DNA from: Bog-473 sp963781955 | GTDB taxonomy: Bacteria > Actinomycetota > Acidimicrobiia > Acidimicrobiales > RAAP-2 | Direction: 5' to 3' | DNA: 64,000 nt | Assembly (NCBI GenBank): GCA_963781955.1 | Contig: CAWAHU010000001.1 | Span: 62,001-126,000, forward strand | Made by a program: the position numbers and the translations under genes | Shown here: one piece after another, positions 7,745-16,110 of the stretch | How positions within the stretch are numbered: the first letter of the stretch is position 1 | Layout: each line of letters begins with the position of its first letter | The notes under the pieces: generated by a model | What the model was told of the DNA's origin: nothing | The model's input: only the letters and a program-made list of their open reading frames with translations | Database searches by the model: none

Positions 7745-8995
7745 TCAGCCTCTTGACCCCGGGAGGGACCGCTCGTTGGCGGCCATCTCGAGCACGAGGG
7801 CCGGCCAGGTGAAGCCGCCCCGCTCCCCGGCGCCGCCGGGTTCACCCGTCCAGGCGTCGTAGAACTCGCGAAAGCCGTGCGAGCTGATCAGCGCCTCGAG
7901 CTCGGTGCGCAGTCGCCACGCCACGTCGGCCCGCCCGGTCCGCACGGCTAGGAGATGGGCCCAGTATGCGGTCGCTCCCCACACGGCGTTGCCGTCCCAC
8001 TGCACGAACGAGCGCACTCCCGCACCCGGCCGCACCGTGCCCGCGGCGAAGCCCCTCGGGCCCCACATCGGGGCGCCCTCCCCCAGGTGGTGCGAAGCCA
8101 CCGACTCGGCGATCCCGCGCTCGGCGAAGCAGCGGGAGGCGGCGGGGAGCAGGCCCATGGCGCCGATGCCGCCCAGGCGGCGAGGCCCGGCCAGGTCGTA
8201 GGCGGCGAAGAGGTGGTCCTGCTCGGACCACAGCAGGGACTCCATGGCGTCGGCCGCCGCCACCGCGCTCGACTCGGCCCAGGCCCGGTCCGCCGCCCGG
8301 TTCGGGGCGTCACAGGCCCTCGCCACCTCTTCGAGGGCCAGCAGATACCAGCCGCACACCGTGGGATCGTGCACCACGAAGGGATGGCCGGCCGTCAGTG
8401 CCCGGCGAGGCGACATGCCGGCGGCCCGGGCCGAGACAGTCAGGTCCTTGAGGCGGGCCAGGGACGACCCCGGCGAATCGCCGACGAGCGCGAGCATGAA
8501 CACGTTGCCCTCCGTACCGGTCTCGAACGGGTGGAGGGCGACGGGTAGGGCACCACCCTCGAGGCACCGGAGGGCCTGCACCGCACGCAGATGTCCGAGG
8601 GCGGCATCGAGCAGGTGGCGGGCCTCGGGCCCACCGGCCCGGGCCAGGCGCGCCGCGGCATAGGCCGCTGTCGGGGGGTCGACGAGCGGTGTGCGGTCCC
8701 CGTCGAACATCGGGCCGAAGAGCTCCTCGATCATGCGCTGCGCCCCCTCGGCCCCCGGGACGAAGCGCTGGTGCGAGAGCAACCCGTCGGGCAGGGTGTT
8801 GGACCGGTACAGCGTCGTCAGCTCGCCTGCGGCCAAGTCGGGGTCGAGGTGGCGCGTGCTGAGAGCGTGGTAGCCGCTGTCCCAGGCGAACAATGCCGGG
8901 TAGGTGTCGACGTCGGGAACATGGAAGACGCCGTCGAACGCCGCCACCCGGTGCCGCCCGAACATGGCGGCGCATACGTCGGCGAAATCAGCCAC
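7745..8995 (-). CDS. Six-hairpin glycosidase, GH63/mannosylglycerate-hydrolase-like
   Basis: A 416-residue protein if it starts at GTG 8995 (VADFADVCAAMFG); the frame stays open further upstream but lacks homology-like sequence. The N-terminal 'YPALFAWDSGYHALSTRHLDPDLAAGEL' with 'DGLLSHQRFVPG' matches the Trp-Asp-Ser active-site region of GH63 and mannosylglycerate hydrolase enzymes ((alpha/alpha)6 barrel). The C-terminal 'RSFVQWDGNAVWGATAYWAHLLAVR' and 'GFREFYDAWTGEPGGAGERGGFTWPALVL' match the base-carrying end of the same barrel. It lacks a signal peptide, so it is cytoplasmic and likely acts on an alpha-linked glycoside or compatible solute. Confidence 0.72.
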   Translation of the reverse strand: MADFADVCAAMFGRHRVAAFDGVFHVPDVDTYPALFAWDSGYHALSTRHLDPDLAAGELTTLYRSNTLPDGLLSHQRFVPGAEGAQRMIEELFGPMFDGDRTPLVDPPTAAYAAARLARAGGPEARHLLDAALGHLRAVQALRCLEGGALPVALHPFETGTEGNVFMLALVGDSPGSSLARLKDLTVSARAAGMSPRRALTAGHPFVVHDPTVCGWYLLALEEVARACDAPNRAADRAWAESSAVAAADAMESLLWSEQDHLFAAYDLAGPRRLGGIGAMGLLPAASRCFAERGIAESVASHHLGEGAPMWGPRGFAAGTVRPGAGVRSFVQWDGNAVWGATAYWAHLLAVRTGRADVAWRLRTELEALISSHGFREFYDAWTGEPGGAGERGGFTWPALVLEMAANERSLPGSRG

Positions 8996-9019
8996 CCGCC
9001 CATTCTGCCGCGGCGCTTG

Positions 9020-9030
9020 TAACAACGTTA
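9020..9030. promoter_or_regulatory. TAAC-N3-GTTA palindrome in a divergent promoter
   Basis: TAACAACGTTA, a perfect inverted repeat of TAAC around AAC, lies between the glycosidase start (8995) and the amidohydrolase start (9080). A second TGTTA follows at 9037. A one-mismatch copy (TAACAACGTCA) lies in the divergent promoter at 19238-19248, so both may be operators of one TetR-like regulator. Confidence 0.4.
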
Positions 9031-9079
9031 TCTTCCTGTTAGCGTGACGACGTCCACCGACCGCGAAAGGGGGAACACC

Positions 9080-10292
9080 TTGTCCGTCATCGACATCGAC
9101 GCCCACTTCGAGCCCACCGACGACTGGCTCGACGAGTTCCCGAAGCTCAAGCAGCGGTTGCCCGACCTCTACCCGACGGACGACCCGCGCTTCACCATGC
9201 GGTCGCCCGAGATGTTCGCCTGGTTCGTCACCGACGACCTGCTCCGCGGTGTGCCGCGCGAGAAGCGGATGCCGATGGAGCGCCTCGTCACCTCCGGCAT
9301 GCGGGTGCTCTACGACCCCGACCGCGGCCCGGAGACCGGGTACCCGGGATCGGACCAGCACATGCCCTTGCGGGAGACCAAGGTTCGCCTGGCCTGGATG
9401 CGCGAACAGGGGATCGACATCCAGAACGTCATCAGCGGCACCGCATACACCCTGGCGCGCGCCATCAAGGAGCCCGACCTGGGGATGGACGCGCTCGAGG
9501 CCGTCAACACGTGGATGGCCGACCACCTGGCCGATTCCGACGGCCGGCTGCTCCCGGCGGTGACTCTCCGCTTCGAGGACCTGAACTGGGCCATCGGGGA
9601 GTTGACCCGGATGCGTCGAGCGCGGCGCCCGCACATTCTTGATGCCGTCGGAGCCGACGGGCGACGTCCCGCCGAACCACCCCGACTACGACCGCTTCTG
9701 GTCGGCAGTCACCGACCTGGGCATGGTGCCGATCGTGCACGTCGGCCTGAGCCCGGCCATCTTCCACCCGGCGTGGGCCAACACCGACGACCCGGCCGTC
9801 ATCCGTGTGATCTCGGTCCTCGAGCCCTGCCAGCAGGCGTTGGTGTTCCTGAACGCGATGGTCCTCGGCGGTGTCTTCGAGCGCCACGCCGACCTGACGG
9901 TGGTCTTCGCCGAGCACGGCATCGACTGGATCACCCCGGCCACCTTCCGGCTGGACGCGCTGGCCCAGCCTGGCCTGAGCCCGCTGCTGCTCGGCGAGTA
10001 CCGCCTGCCCCTGTCGCCGGCCGAGTACGTCCGGCGCAACATCCGGGTGACCCCGCTCCCGGTCGCGCATGAGCTCCCCAACACCACCTTGGAGTTCTTC
10101 CCGGAGATCCCCGTGTTCTCGACGGACTACCCGCACTTCGAGGGCAGCGGCGACCCGATGGGGCACTATGAGAAGGAGCTGGCCACCGTCCCGTCGCCCG
10201 CCAAGGAGTCCTTCTTCGGCGGCAACATCGCCGAGTGCTTCGCCCGCATGGGCGATCCGATCGGCGTCGGAAGGGCAGTGAGGAGGACGTGA
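9080..10292 (+). CDS. Amidohydrolase_2 family (TIM-barrel, ACMSD-like); frameshifted
   Basis: The protein begins 'SVIDIDAHFEPTDDW' (metal-binding D-x-H) and ends with 'STDYPHFEG', the metal-binding Asp region of this COG2159 family, which hydrolyses or decarboxylates cyclic compounds with a divalent metal. I chose the TTG at 9080 because AAAGGGGG (9066-9073) is a good ribosome site for it; GTG 9044 is the in-frame alternative. Near 9617-9628 the frame breaks. Frame 2 runs to 'ELTRMRRA', then the match continues one frame over as 'GARTFLMPSEPTGDVPPNHPDY'. A single-base indel explains this. The stop overlaps the next GTG start. Confidence 0.75.
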
Positions 10293-10753
10293 TCGCGATC
10301 GGTGACCTCCAGAGCCTGATCGCGGGCTGGTGGTTCGACTACGACCAGGGCAACTTCGACGCATGGCCGGCGTACTTCACGGCGGACACCCGCTTCTCGT
10401 GCCGCAGCGACTCGCGAGCCACGGCGTTCGAGGAATTCGTGACAGCCCACGTGCAGGGACGCGACGAGGTGGTGGAATGGAACGTCGAGCACCGCAAGGA
10501 CAGCCCGTACCCGCTCCGCCACAACGGGACCAATGTGCACATCGTCTCCGGCAGCGATGACGAGTGCACGTTTCGCTCGTACATCTTCGTCACCCATATC
10601 GTCGGCATGGCCGTGTCGCCACTGGCGAGCGGGATCGCCCAGGGTTCGGCGCGCCTGGAGGACGGCCGTCTCCGATTCTCGGAGCTGCAGGTGATCCTCG
10701 ACTTCACCGACTCCCGGGTCTTCAGCACGGCGACGCGCCTCGAGCTCGACTGA
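10289..10753 (+). CDS. SnoaL-like / ring-hydroxylating dioxygenase small-subunit-like protein
   Basis: 154 residues from the GTG at 10289, which has a strong upstream GAGGAGGA and a GTGA overlap with the amidohydrolase stop. It is an NTF2-like cone fold: 'LIAGWWFDYDQGNFDAWPAYFTADTRFSC' is the typical opening helix plus sheet, and 'GSARLEDGRLRFSELQVILDFTDSRVF' the closing one. Relatives serve as small isomerases, dehydratases or the beta subunit of Rieske dioxygenases. No oxygenase large subunit is adjacent, so it probably works with the coupled amidohydrolase. Confidence 0.7.
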   Translation: MIAIGDLQSLIAGWWFDYDQGNFDAWPAYFTADTRFSCRSDSRATAFEEFVTAHVQGRDEVVEWNVEHRKDSPYPLRHNGTNVHIVSGSDDECTFRSYIFVTHIVGMAVSPLASGIAQGSARLEDGRLRFSELQVILDFTDSRVFSTATRLELD

Positions 10754-10791
10754 CCGCCGTCACGGGCCCCGGAGGGTGCTGTTGCGCTTTG

Positions 10792-10809
10792 TATAATCAC
10801 GATGTTATA
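10792..10809. promoter_or_regulatory. TATAAT box inside an 18-bp inverted repeat
   Basis: TATAATCACGATGTTATA contains a consensus -10 hexamer (10792-10797) and is a TATAA/TTATA inverted repeat, in AT-rich DNA that stands out from its surroundings. It lies 57 bp before the solute-binding-protein start. No good -35 is visible, which suggests an activator or an operator overlapping the promoter. Confidence 0.45.
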
Positions 10810-10865
10810 AAACCGCGGACCCGAAGCGGTATGGGTGATCGGGCGATATGGGGAGGGAACCGACG

Positions 10866-12224
10866 ATGGTGAGACACCGTGGGCCACGCGCCCGCCACGT
10901 GGCCCGGATCACGGCCGTACTGTGGGGCGGCCTCGGCCTGGCCGTCGGGGTGGCGACGGTTCCATCGGGATCGGGAGTCGCCGACGCCGCGTCAACGTCC
11001 ACGACGTCCACTTCCGGGCAGCCGTGCGCCACGCCCGCACCCGTCACGACCTCGTCGGCCAACTCCACCACCGGCGTCACGTCGAAGACGGTCACGGTGG
11101 GCAACGTGTCGATCCTCACCGGTCCGGTGCCCGGCCTGTTCGAAGGTGCGCCCACGGGCGTGAAGGCCTACTTCGCCTACGTCAATTCCCAAGGTGGCAT
11201 CAACGGGCGGAAGCTTCAGCTCGACGGCTATGACGACACGTTCAGCGGCCTGCAGAACCAGCAGGACACCAGCTCGGCGGTGAGCAAGGACTTCGCGCTC
11301 GTGGGGAGCTTCTCGACCTTCGACGGCTACGGGTGCAAGGTGCTGGCGGCGAACTCCGCCGTGCCGGACGTGTCAGTCACGCTCGACCCCGGGACGAACG
11401 CGCTGCCCAACGACTTCAGCGCCCAACCGTTGGCCCAAGGGGCGGCAACCGGGCCGTTCAACTATGTCCGCAAGACCTATCCCAAGGCGACCAAGGTGGG
11501 TGCGCTCGTCGGTGACGTCGACTCGACCAAGCAGGCCTGGGACGGGCAGCAGGCGGCGCTCAAGCACGCTGGCTTCACCATCACCTACGTGAACTACTTC
11601 AGCCCGCTCGCCACCGACTTCACCACGCAGGTGATCGCCATGCGCAACGCCGGCGTGAACGTGCTCTACCTGACCGACCTGGACTGGCAGTGGGGCGCCG
11701 ACATCATGTTGGACGCCGCCCAACAGAACTGGCGCCCCACGGTGGTGTTCTCGGCCGGTCCCCTCTACGCCGACCAGTTCATCTCGCACGCCGGCGGTGC
11801 GGCCAACACCAACGGGATCCTGCTCGGCCAGGCACAGGCGCTCTACCTCGGCCAGGACGCCAAGTCGATCCCGGCGGTGGGTCAGTTCCTGAAGTGGGTC
11901 AAGGCGGTGAGCCCTGCCTGGACGCCAGACCTCTACACGCTCTACGGATGGGCCTCGGCCCAGCTTTTCGCCCAGGCCCTCAAGTCGGTCGGCCCCAAGC
12001 CGACCCGGGGCGCGGTGCTCAAGGCGCTGCAGGGGACGAACAGCTTCACCGCCTCGGGCCTGCTGGCTACGGCGAACCCGGCCAAGAAGCTCCCGCCCAC
12101 CTGCTACCTCATGGCCCAGATCAAGAACGGGAAGTACGTGCGCATCCCCCCGACCACGAGTGGGTTCGCCTGCAAGGGGTCGGTGTACTGGACGGTCAAC
12201 GACACGGCGCTGCCGGCGCCCTGA
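10866..12224 (+). CDS. ABC transporter substrate-binding protein, branched-chain amino acid (PBP1/LivK) type
   Basis: 452 residues from ATG 10866, chosen because GGGAGG at 10851-10856 is well spaced for it (an in-frame ATG at 10848 overlaps that site). The N-terminus is a basic, hydrophobic export signal (ITAVLWGGLGLAVGVATVPSG...VADAAS). The mature part has the family features 'VTVGNVSILTGPVPGLFEGAPTGVKAYFAYVNSQGGINGRKLQL' (opening lobe) and 'AMRNAGVNVLYLTDLDWQ' in the middle. It binds small solutes outside the membrane for an ABC importer. No permease or ATPase lies in this window, so the transporter is elsewhere, or the protein is an orphan receptor. Confidence 0.85.
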   Translation: MVRHRGPRARHVARITAVLWGGLGLAVGVATVPSGSGVADAASTSTTSTSGQPCATPAPVTTSSANSTTGVTSKTVTVGNVSILTGPVPGLFEGAPTGVKAYFAYVNSQGGINGRKLQLDGYDDTFSGLQNQQDTSSAVSKDFALVGSFSTFDGYGCKVLAANSAVPDVSVTLDPGTNALPNDFSAQPLAQGAATGPFNYVRKTYPKATKVGALVGDVDSTKQAWDGQQAALKHAGFTITYVNYFSPLATDFTTQVIAMRNAGVNVLYLTDLDWQWGADIMLDAAQQNWRPTVVFSAGPLYADQFISHAGGAANTNGILLGQAQALYLGQDAKSIPAVGQFLKWVKAVSPAWTPDLYTLYGWASAQLFAQALKSVGPKPTRGAVLKALQGTNSFTASGLLATANPAKKLPPTCYLMAQIKNGKYVRIPPTTSGFACKGSVYWTVNDTALPAP

Positions 12225-12242
12225 GTCGCCCTGCGGAACTAT

Positions 12243-12273
12243 TTGACAGACTCATACAAATAATGTCTATGCT
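12243..12273 (+). promoter_or_regulatory. Promoter of the MarR operon with possible operator
   Basis: TTGACA (12243-12248) and TATGCT (12268-12273), separated by 19 bp, lie just upstream of the GTG start at 12280. AGAC (12248-12251) and GTCT (12265-12268) form an inverted repeat between the two boxes, where a MarR dimer could block RNA polymerase. The very short leader implies tight or near-leaderless initiation. Confidence 0.5.
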
Positions 12274-12279
12274 GAGGTC

Positions 12280-12828
12280 GTGGTGAAGCCGGTCGCGGTC
12301 CATCGGGACGAGATTGAGCTAGGGACCATCGAGCGGGCCCTGGAGCAGCTCTTCCGGCTCAACGCCAGCCGCAAGGTGCACAGCCGGCGCGCCGCAGCGG
12401 CCGGCGTGGCGATCTCCCAGCCGGGCTTCCAGCTCCTGCGGCGGATCCAAGAGGAGGAGCAGGGGCTCCAGATCGGCGAGCTGGCCAGGATGACCGAGAT
12501 GGACCCGGCGGCCACTGGGCGCCAGATCGCGTTGTTGGAGGAAGACGGGCTGGTGACGAGGGAGCGCGACTCCGGCGACGGGCGTGCCGTCATCGTCCGC
12601 GTGACGCCGAAGGGTGCCGAGGTCCGTCAGCGCCTCGCTGCGGTCATGGGCCGGCACATGACCGACGTCCTGTCCGGATGGTCGGAGACCGACCGTGGAC
12701 GGCTGGCCGCGCTGCTGCCCAGGCTCGTCGACGGGATGCGAGCAGTGGCCTACCGGGGCGACGCGGCAGACGTACCAGTCGCGGCGCGGAGCGACGAGGA
12801 GAACGGAGAGCAGGTGCGCACAGCATGA
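12280..12828 (+). CDS. MarR-family transcriptional regulator
   Basis: 182 residues, GTG start. It has a winged-helix MarR body: 'ISQPGFQLLRRIQEEEQGLQIGELARMTEMDPAATGRQIALLEEDGLVTRERDSGDGRAVIVRVTPKGAEV' gives the recognition helix (DPAATGRQIALLEEDG) and the wing (RDSGDGRAV). It is the first gene of a run in which every stop overlaps the next start, so it very likely represses its own operon. Its usual ligands would be aromatic or phenolic acids, which suits the amidohydrolases that follow. The ATGA overlap at 12825 couples it to the next gene. Confidence 0.88.
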   Translation: MVKPVAVHRDEIELGTIERALEQLFRLNASRKVHSRRAAAAGVAISQPGFQLLRRIQEEEQGLQIGELARMTEMDPAATGRQIALLEEDGLVTRERDSGDGRAVIVRVTPKGAEVRQRLAAVMGRHMTDVLSGWSETDRGRLAALLPRLVDGMRAVAYRGDAADVPVAARSDEENGEQVRTA

Positions 12829-13694
12829 TGCCGACAGACATCGGGGTCGTGGACCTCATGATCGGCTTCCCGAGCCAGGACCCGCGACGTCACTACGAGC
12901 ACCTGCGGGCGATGGCCAAGGACGCCGAGAGCCAGGAGATGGAGTTCCCGGCCCAGTACATGTTCAAGGATGTGCCCAACCGGCTCGACGACGAGGTGGA
13001 TCCGGTCGAGGTCACCCTTGCCGCCATGGACCGCTACGGGATCGCCGTGGGCATGGTCGGTCTCGGCAACGAGGCCACGCTCGAGGCGCTGACGCGGTAT
13101 CCGGACCGCTTCGTTGCCAGCTTGGAGGTCGACCCGAACGAGATCGGCCGCACGGTCCGCCGCATACGCTCCGCGCACGGCGAGCACGGGATCGTGGCCG
13201 TGACCACCTTCCCGGCCGGGTGTTCGCCCCAGGTGCCGGTCAGCGACCGCCGCTACTACCCGATCTACCAGACGTGTGTCGATCTCGACATCCCGATCGT
13301 GGTGAACGCCGGCATCGCCGGCCCACGCGTGCCGTCGGAGTGCCAGAACGTCATGCACTTCGACCAGGTCTGCTTCGACTTCCCCGAGCTGCGCATCGTC
13401 ATGCGTCACGGAGCCGAGCCCTGGGAGGAGCTCGCCGTCAAGCTCATGCTCAAGTGGCCCGGGCTCCACTACATGACCTCCGCCTTCGCCCCGAAGTACT
13501 ACCCGAAGGCCGTCGTCGACTACGCCAACACCAGGGGAGCCGACAAAGTGATGTACGCGGGGTACTACCCGATGGGCCTCGGGCTCGACCGCATCTTCAC
13601 CGAGTTACCCGGTGTGCCGTTCCGTGACCACGTGTGGCCGAAGTTCCTGCGGGACAACGCCGTGCGTGTGTTCAAGTTGGGTGACCGGTCGTGA
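12825..13694 (+). CDS. Amidohydrolase_2-like protein with altered metal site
   Basis: 289 residues from ATG 12825 (ATGA overlap with marR). The TIM-barrel order of the COG2159 amidohydrolases is clear ('LAAMDRYGIAVGMVGLGNEATLEALTRYPDRF', 'YPIYQTCVDLDIPIVVNAG', 'FPELRIVMRHGAEPWEEL'). However, the N-terminal D-x-H metal motif is replaced (GVVDLMIGFPSQDP) and the usual 'SDYPH' near the end reads 'AGYYPMG'. One barrel His (MRHG) remains. It may be a metal-free catalyst, such as a decarboxylase or lyase, or a non-catalytic partner of the second amidohydrolase in the operon. The fold is well supported, the function is not. Confidence 0.75.
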   Translation: MMPTDIGVVDLMIGFPSQDPRRHYEHLRAMAKDAESQEMEFPAQYMFKDVPNRLDDEVDPVEVTLAAMDRYGIAVGMVGLGNEATLEALTRYPDRFVASLEVDPNEIGRTVRRIRSAHGEHGIVAVTTFPAGCSPQVPVSDRRYYPIYQTCVDLDIPIVVNAGIAGPRVPSECQNVMHFDQVCFDFPELRIVMRHGAEPWEELAVKLMLKWPGLHYMTSAFAPKYYPKAVVDYANTRGADKVMYAGYYPMGLGLDRIFTELPGVPFRDHVWPKFLRDNAVRVFKLGDRS

Positions 13695-14902
13695 GCGGGC
13701 CCCGGCACATCCCCTACGCCGGGAGCGTGCACGACCAGCGCGAGATCGACGCGGTCACCGAGGTGCTGCGCGGCGGCCCGCAGGCGCTGCGCATCGGCAG
13801 ACACGTCAGGGAGTTCGAACGGCAGGTCGCCGAGTTGTTGGGCAAGCGACGGGGCATCATGTGCAACTCGGGATCCTCGGCTCTCTACCTGGCGGTCGAG
13901 CTGCTCGGTCTCGCTCCGGGCGACGAGGTGATCACCTCGGCCGTGACCTTCTCGACGGATGTGGCTCCACTGGTGCGCGCCGGCGTCGTCCCGGCGTTCG
14001 TCGACGTGGAGCCGGACACCTTCAACATCGACGTGGCGCGCATCGCGGAGATGGTGGGGCCCCGCACCCGGGCCGTCCTGGCTCCGAACCTCATCGGCAA
14101 CGCGCCGGACTGGGACGGCATCCGCTCGGTCGCGGACGAGCACGGTCTCGCCGTGGTCGAGGACTCCTGCGACGCCCTGGGGTCGACGCTGCGGGGCAGC
14201 CCGACCGGGACGCGGTCGGACATCTCGGTGACCTCGTTCGCCCTCAGCCACATCATCACGGCCGCCGGCACGGGGGGCATGGTCTGCGTCGACGACGAGG
14301 ACCTGGCCGATCGCTGCCTGCTCCTGCGCCGGTGGGGCCGCCGGTCCGAAGTCCAGCTCTTCGGTTCGATGAAGGGGACCGGGAGCCGGTTCTTCTCGTC
14401 CATCGACGGCGGTCTCGAGTACGACAACCTCTTCATCTTCGACGAGGTGGGGTGGAACTTCGAACCCTCGGAGCTCTCCGCTGCCTTCGGTCTGGTGCAG
14501 CTCGACAAGCTGGGGTCCAACCTGGCGGCGCGGAAGCGGAACTTCGAACGCCTGCACGGGTACTTCTCGCAGCGTCCCGATGTCTTCCGGGTGCCCCGCA
14601 CCACACCGGGTCTCGACACGGCGTGGCACATGTTCCCGGTCATGATCCGCCCCGAGTCGGGTGTGCGGCGCTCGGAGTTCCAGCAACACATGGAGAAGAA
14701 CGGGGTCGACACCCGCATGGTGTGGACGGGGAACGCCACCCGCCAACCGGCCTTCCGAGACAGGGAGTTCCGCCTGCCGGTCGACGGGCTTCCCCACGCG
14801 GACGACGTGATGGAACAGGGCCTCGTGCTCCCGTCGAACCACGGCCTGAGCGACGAAGACGTCGACTACATCTGGGCAACTGCCGACGAGTTCTTGTCAT
14901 GA
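13691..14902 (+). CDS. DegT/DnrJ/EryC1/StrS-family enzyme, His in place of the PLP lysine
   Basis: 403 residues from GTG 13691 (GTGA overlap). Fold-type I sequence: 'GIMCNSGSSALYLAVELLGLAPGDEVITSAVTFSTDVAPLVRAG', 'VVEDSCDALGS' (the Asp that contacts the pyridine nitrogen), and the active-site segment 'VTSFALSHIITAAGTGGMV'. Sugar aminotransferases have a Lys there (SFxxxKN). Here it is His within 'SHIITAAG', as in the CDP-4-keto-6-deoxyglucose 3-dehydrase (E1/RfbH) and ColD branches, which use PMP for C-3 deoxygenation. So a dehydratase is more likely than an aminotransferase. No sugar-nucleotide genes are nearby; it is embedded in an amidohydrolase operon, which makes the substrate unclear. 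Confidence 0.82.
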   Translation: MSGPRHIPYAGSVHDQREIDAVTEVLRGGPQALRIGRHVREFERQVAELLGKRRGIMCNSGSSALYLAVELLGLAPGDEVITSAVTFSTDVAPLVRAGVVPAFVDVEPDTFNIDVARIAEMVGPRTRAVLAPNLIGNAPDWDGIRSVADEHGLAVVEDSCDALGSTLRGSPTGTRSDISVTSFALSHIITAAGTGGMVCVDDEDLADRCLLLRRWGRRSEVQLFGSMKGTGSRFFSSIDGGLEYDNLFIFDEVGWNFEPSELSAAFGLVQLDKLGSNLAARKRNFERLHGYFSQRPDVFRVPRTTPGLDTAWHMFPVMIRPESGVRRSEFQQHMEKNGVDTRMVWTGNATRQPAFRDREFRLPVDGLPHADDVMEQGLVLPSNHGLSDEDVDYIWATADEFLS

Positions 14903-16110
14903 GCGAGATCGACGGCGCAGAGCACCTGATCCTGATCTCGGCCGACGGGCATGCCGGGGGGAACCACGAGCAGTACCGGGAGTACCTCGAGGCCAAGTAC
15001 CTCGATGATTTCGACGCATGGCGAGCGGCCTACTCGAACCCGTTCAAGGACCTCACGGGCGGGACGCGAAACCGGAACTGGGACGACGAACGACGCATCA
15101 CCGAACTCGAGGACGACGGCGTGGTGGCCGAGGTGATCTTCCCCAACACCATCCCACCCTTCTTCCCGACGGGGATCGTCGTGGCCCGTCCGCCGTCGCC
15201 CGACGACTACGAGTACCGCCTGGCCGGGATCCGGGCCCACAACCGGTGGCTGGCGGACTGGTGTGCCGGCCAGCCCGACCGTCGGGCCGGCATCGGTCAG
15301 ATCTTCCTCAACGACCTCGACGACACTATCGCCGACGTCCGCTGGTGCCACGACCACGGCCTGCGCGGCGGGGTGCTCGTCGGGCCTGTCCCCGACGACA
15401 TGAAGCACATCAAGCCCCTCTACGCCCCCGACTACGACCCGCTGTGGGCCGTGTGCGAGGAGCTGGGTGTGGTGGTCAACACCCACTCGGGCGGGGGTGG
15501 CATGCCCGACTACGGCCCGTACGACGCCGCCGGCGTGTTGTGGATCGCCGAGACGACCTTCTTCTCGCGCCGGCCGTTGACCCAGATGATCGTGGGTGGC
15601 GCCTTCGAGCGCTTCCCTGGACTCCGCTTCGTTCTCACCGAGCAAGGGGCCTCGTGGATCACGCCGCAGCTGGCCTTGCTCGACGCCTACCACGCCCAGA
15701 TGAAGCACGGCCGGATCGGTGAGCTCAGGTACGACCCCGACCGGGTCCTCCCCCTCAAGCCGAGCGAGTACTTCGCCCGCAACTGCTGGGTCGGGGTCAG
15801 CTTCCCGTCCCCGGGCGAAGCGGCGGCCCGTCGCGACATCGGAGTGGACCGCTTCATGTGGGGGAGCGACTATCCCCATGACGAGTCGACCTACCCCGAC
15901 AGCCGCGAGGGGCTGCGCCGGGCGTTCGCCGGCACCGGCAAAGCCGAGCTCGCGCAGCTCCTCGCGGGCACCGCGGCCCAGGTGTACGGCTTCGACCTCG
16001 AGCGGTTGCGCCCGATCGCCGATCGCGTCGGCCCGACATACGAGGAGCTGTCGGTGCCCTACGAGGGCATCCCAGCCGGCAACCGATCCCCGGCCTTCAC
16101 GCGGGCATGA
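14899..16110 (+). CDS. Amidohydrolase_2 family hydrolase/decarboxylase
   Basis: 403 residues from ATG 14899 (ATGA overlap with the DegT-family gene). Metal motifs are intact: 'ILISADGHAGG' (D-x-H) at the N-terminus, 'VVVNTHSGGGGMP' (barrel His), 'RFVLTEQGASW', and 'MWGSDYPHDEST' (metal Asp). These place it with ACMSD and gamma-resorcylate decarboxylase relatives, which act on cyclic carboxylates. Unlike the operon's first amidohydrolase it keeps all key residues, so it should be the catalytic one. Confidence 0.82.
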   Translation: MSEIDGAEHLILISADGHAGGNHEQYREYLEAKYLDDFDAWRAAYSNPFKDLTGGTRNRNWDDERRITELEDDGVVAEVIFPNTIPPFFPTGIVVARPPSPDDYEYRLAGIRAHNRWLADWCAGQPDRRAGIGQIFLNDLDDTIADVRWCHDHGLRGGVLVGPVPDDMKHIKPLYAPDYDPLWAVCEELGVVVNTHSGGGGMPDYGPYDAAGVLWIAETTFFSRRPLTQMIVGGAFERFPGLRFVLTEQGASWITPQLALLDAYHAQMKHGRIGELRYDPDRVLPLKPSEYFARNCWVGVSFPSPGEAAARRDIGVDRFMWGSDYPHDESTYPDSREGLRRAFAGTGKAELAQLLAGTAAQVYGFDLERLRPIADRVGPTYEELSVPYEGIPAGNRSPAFTRA

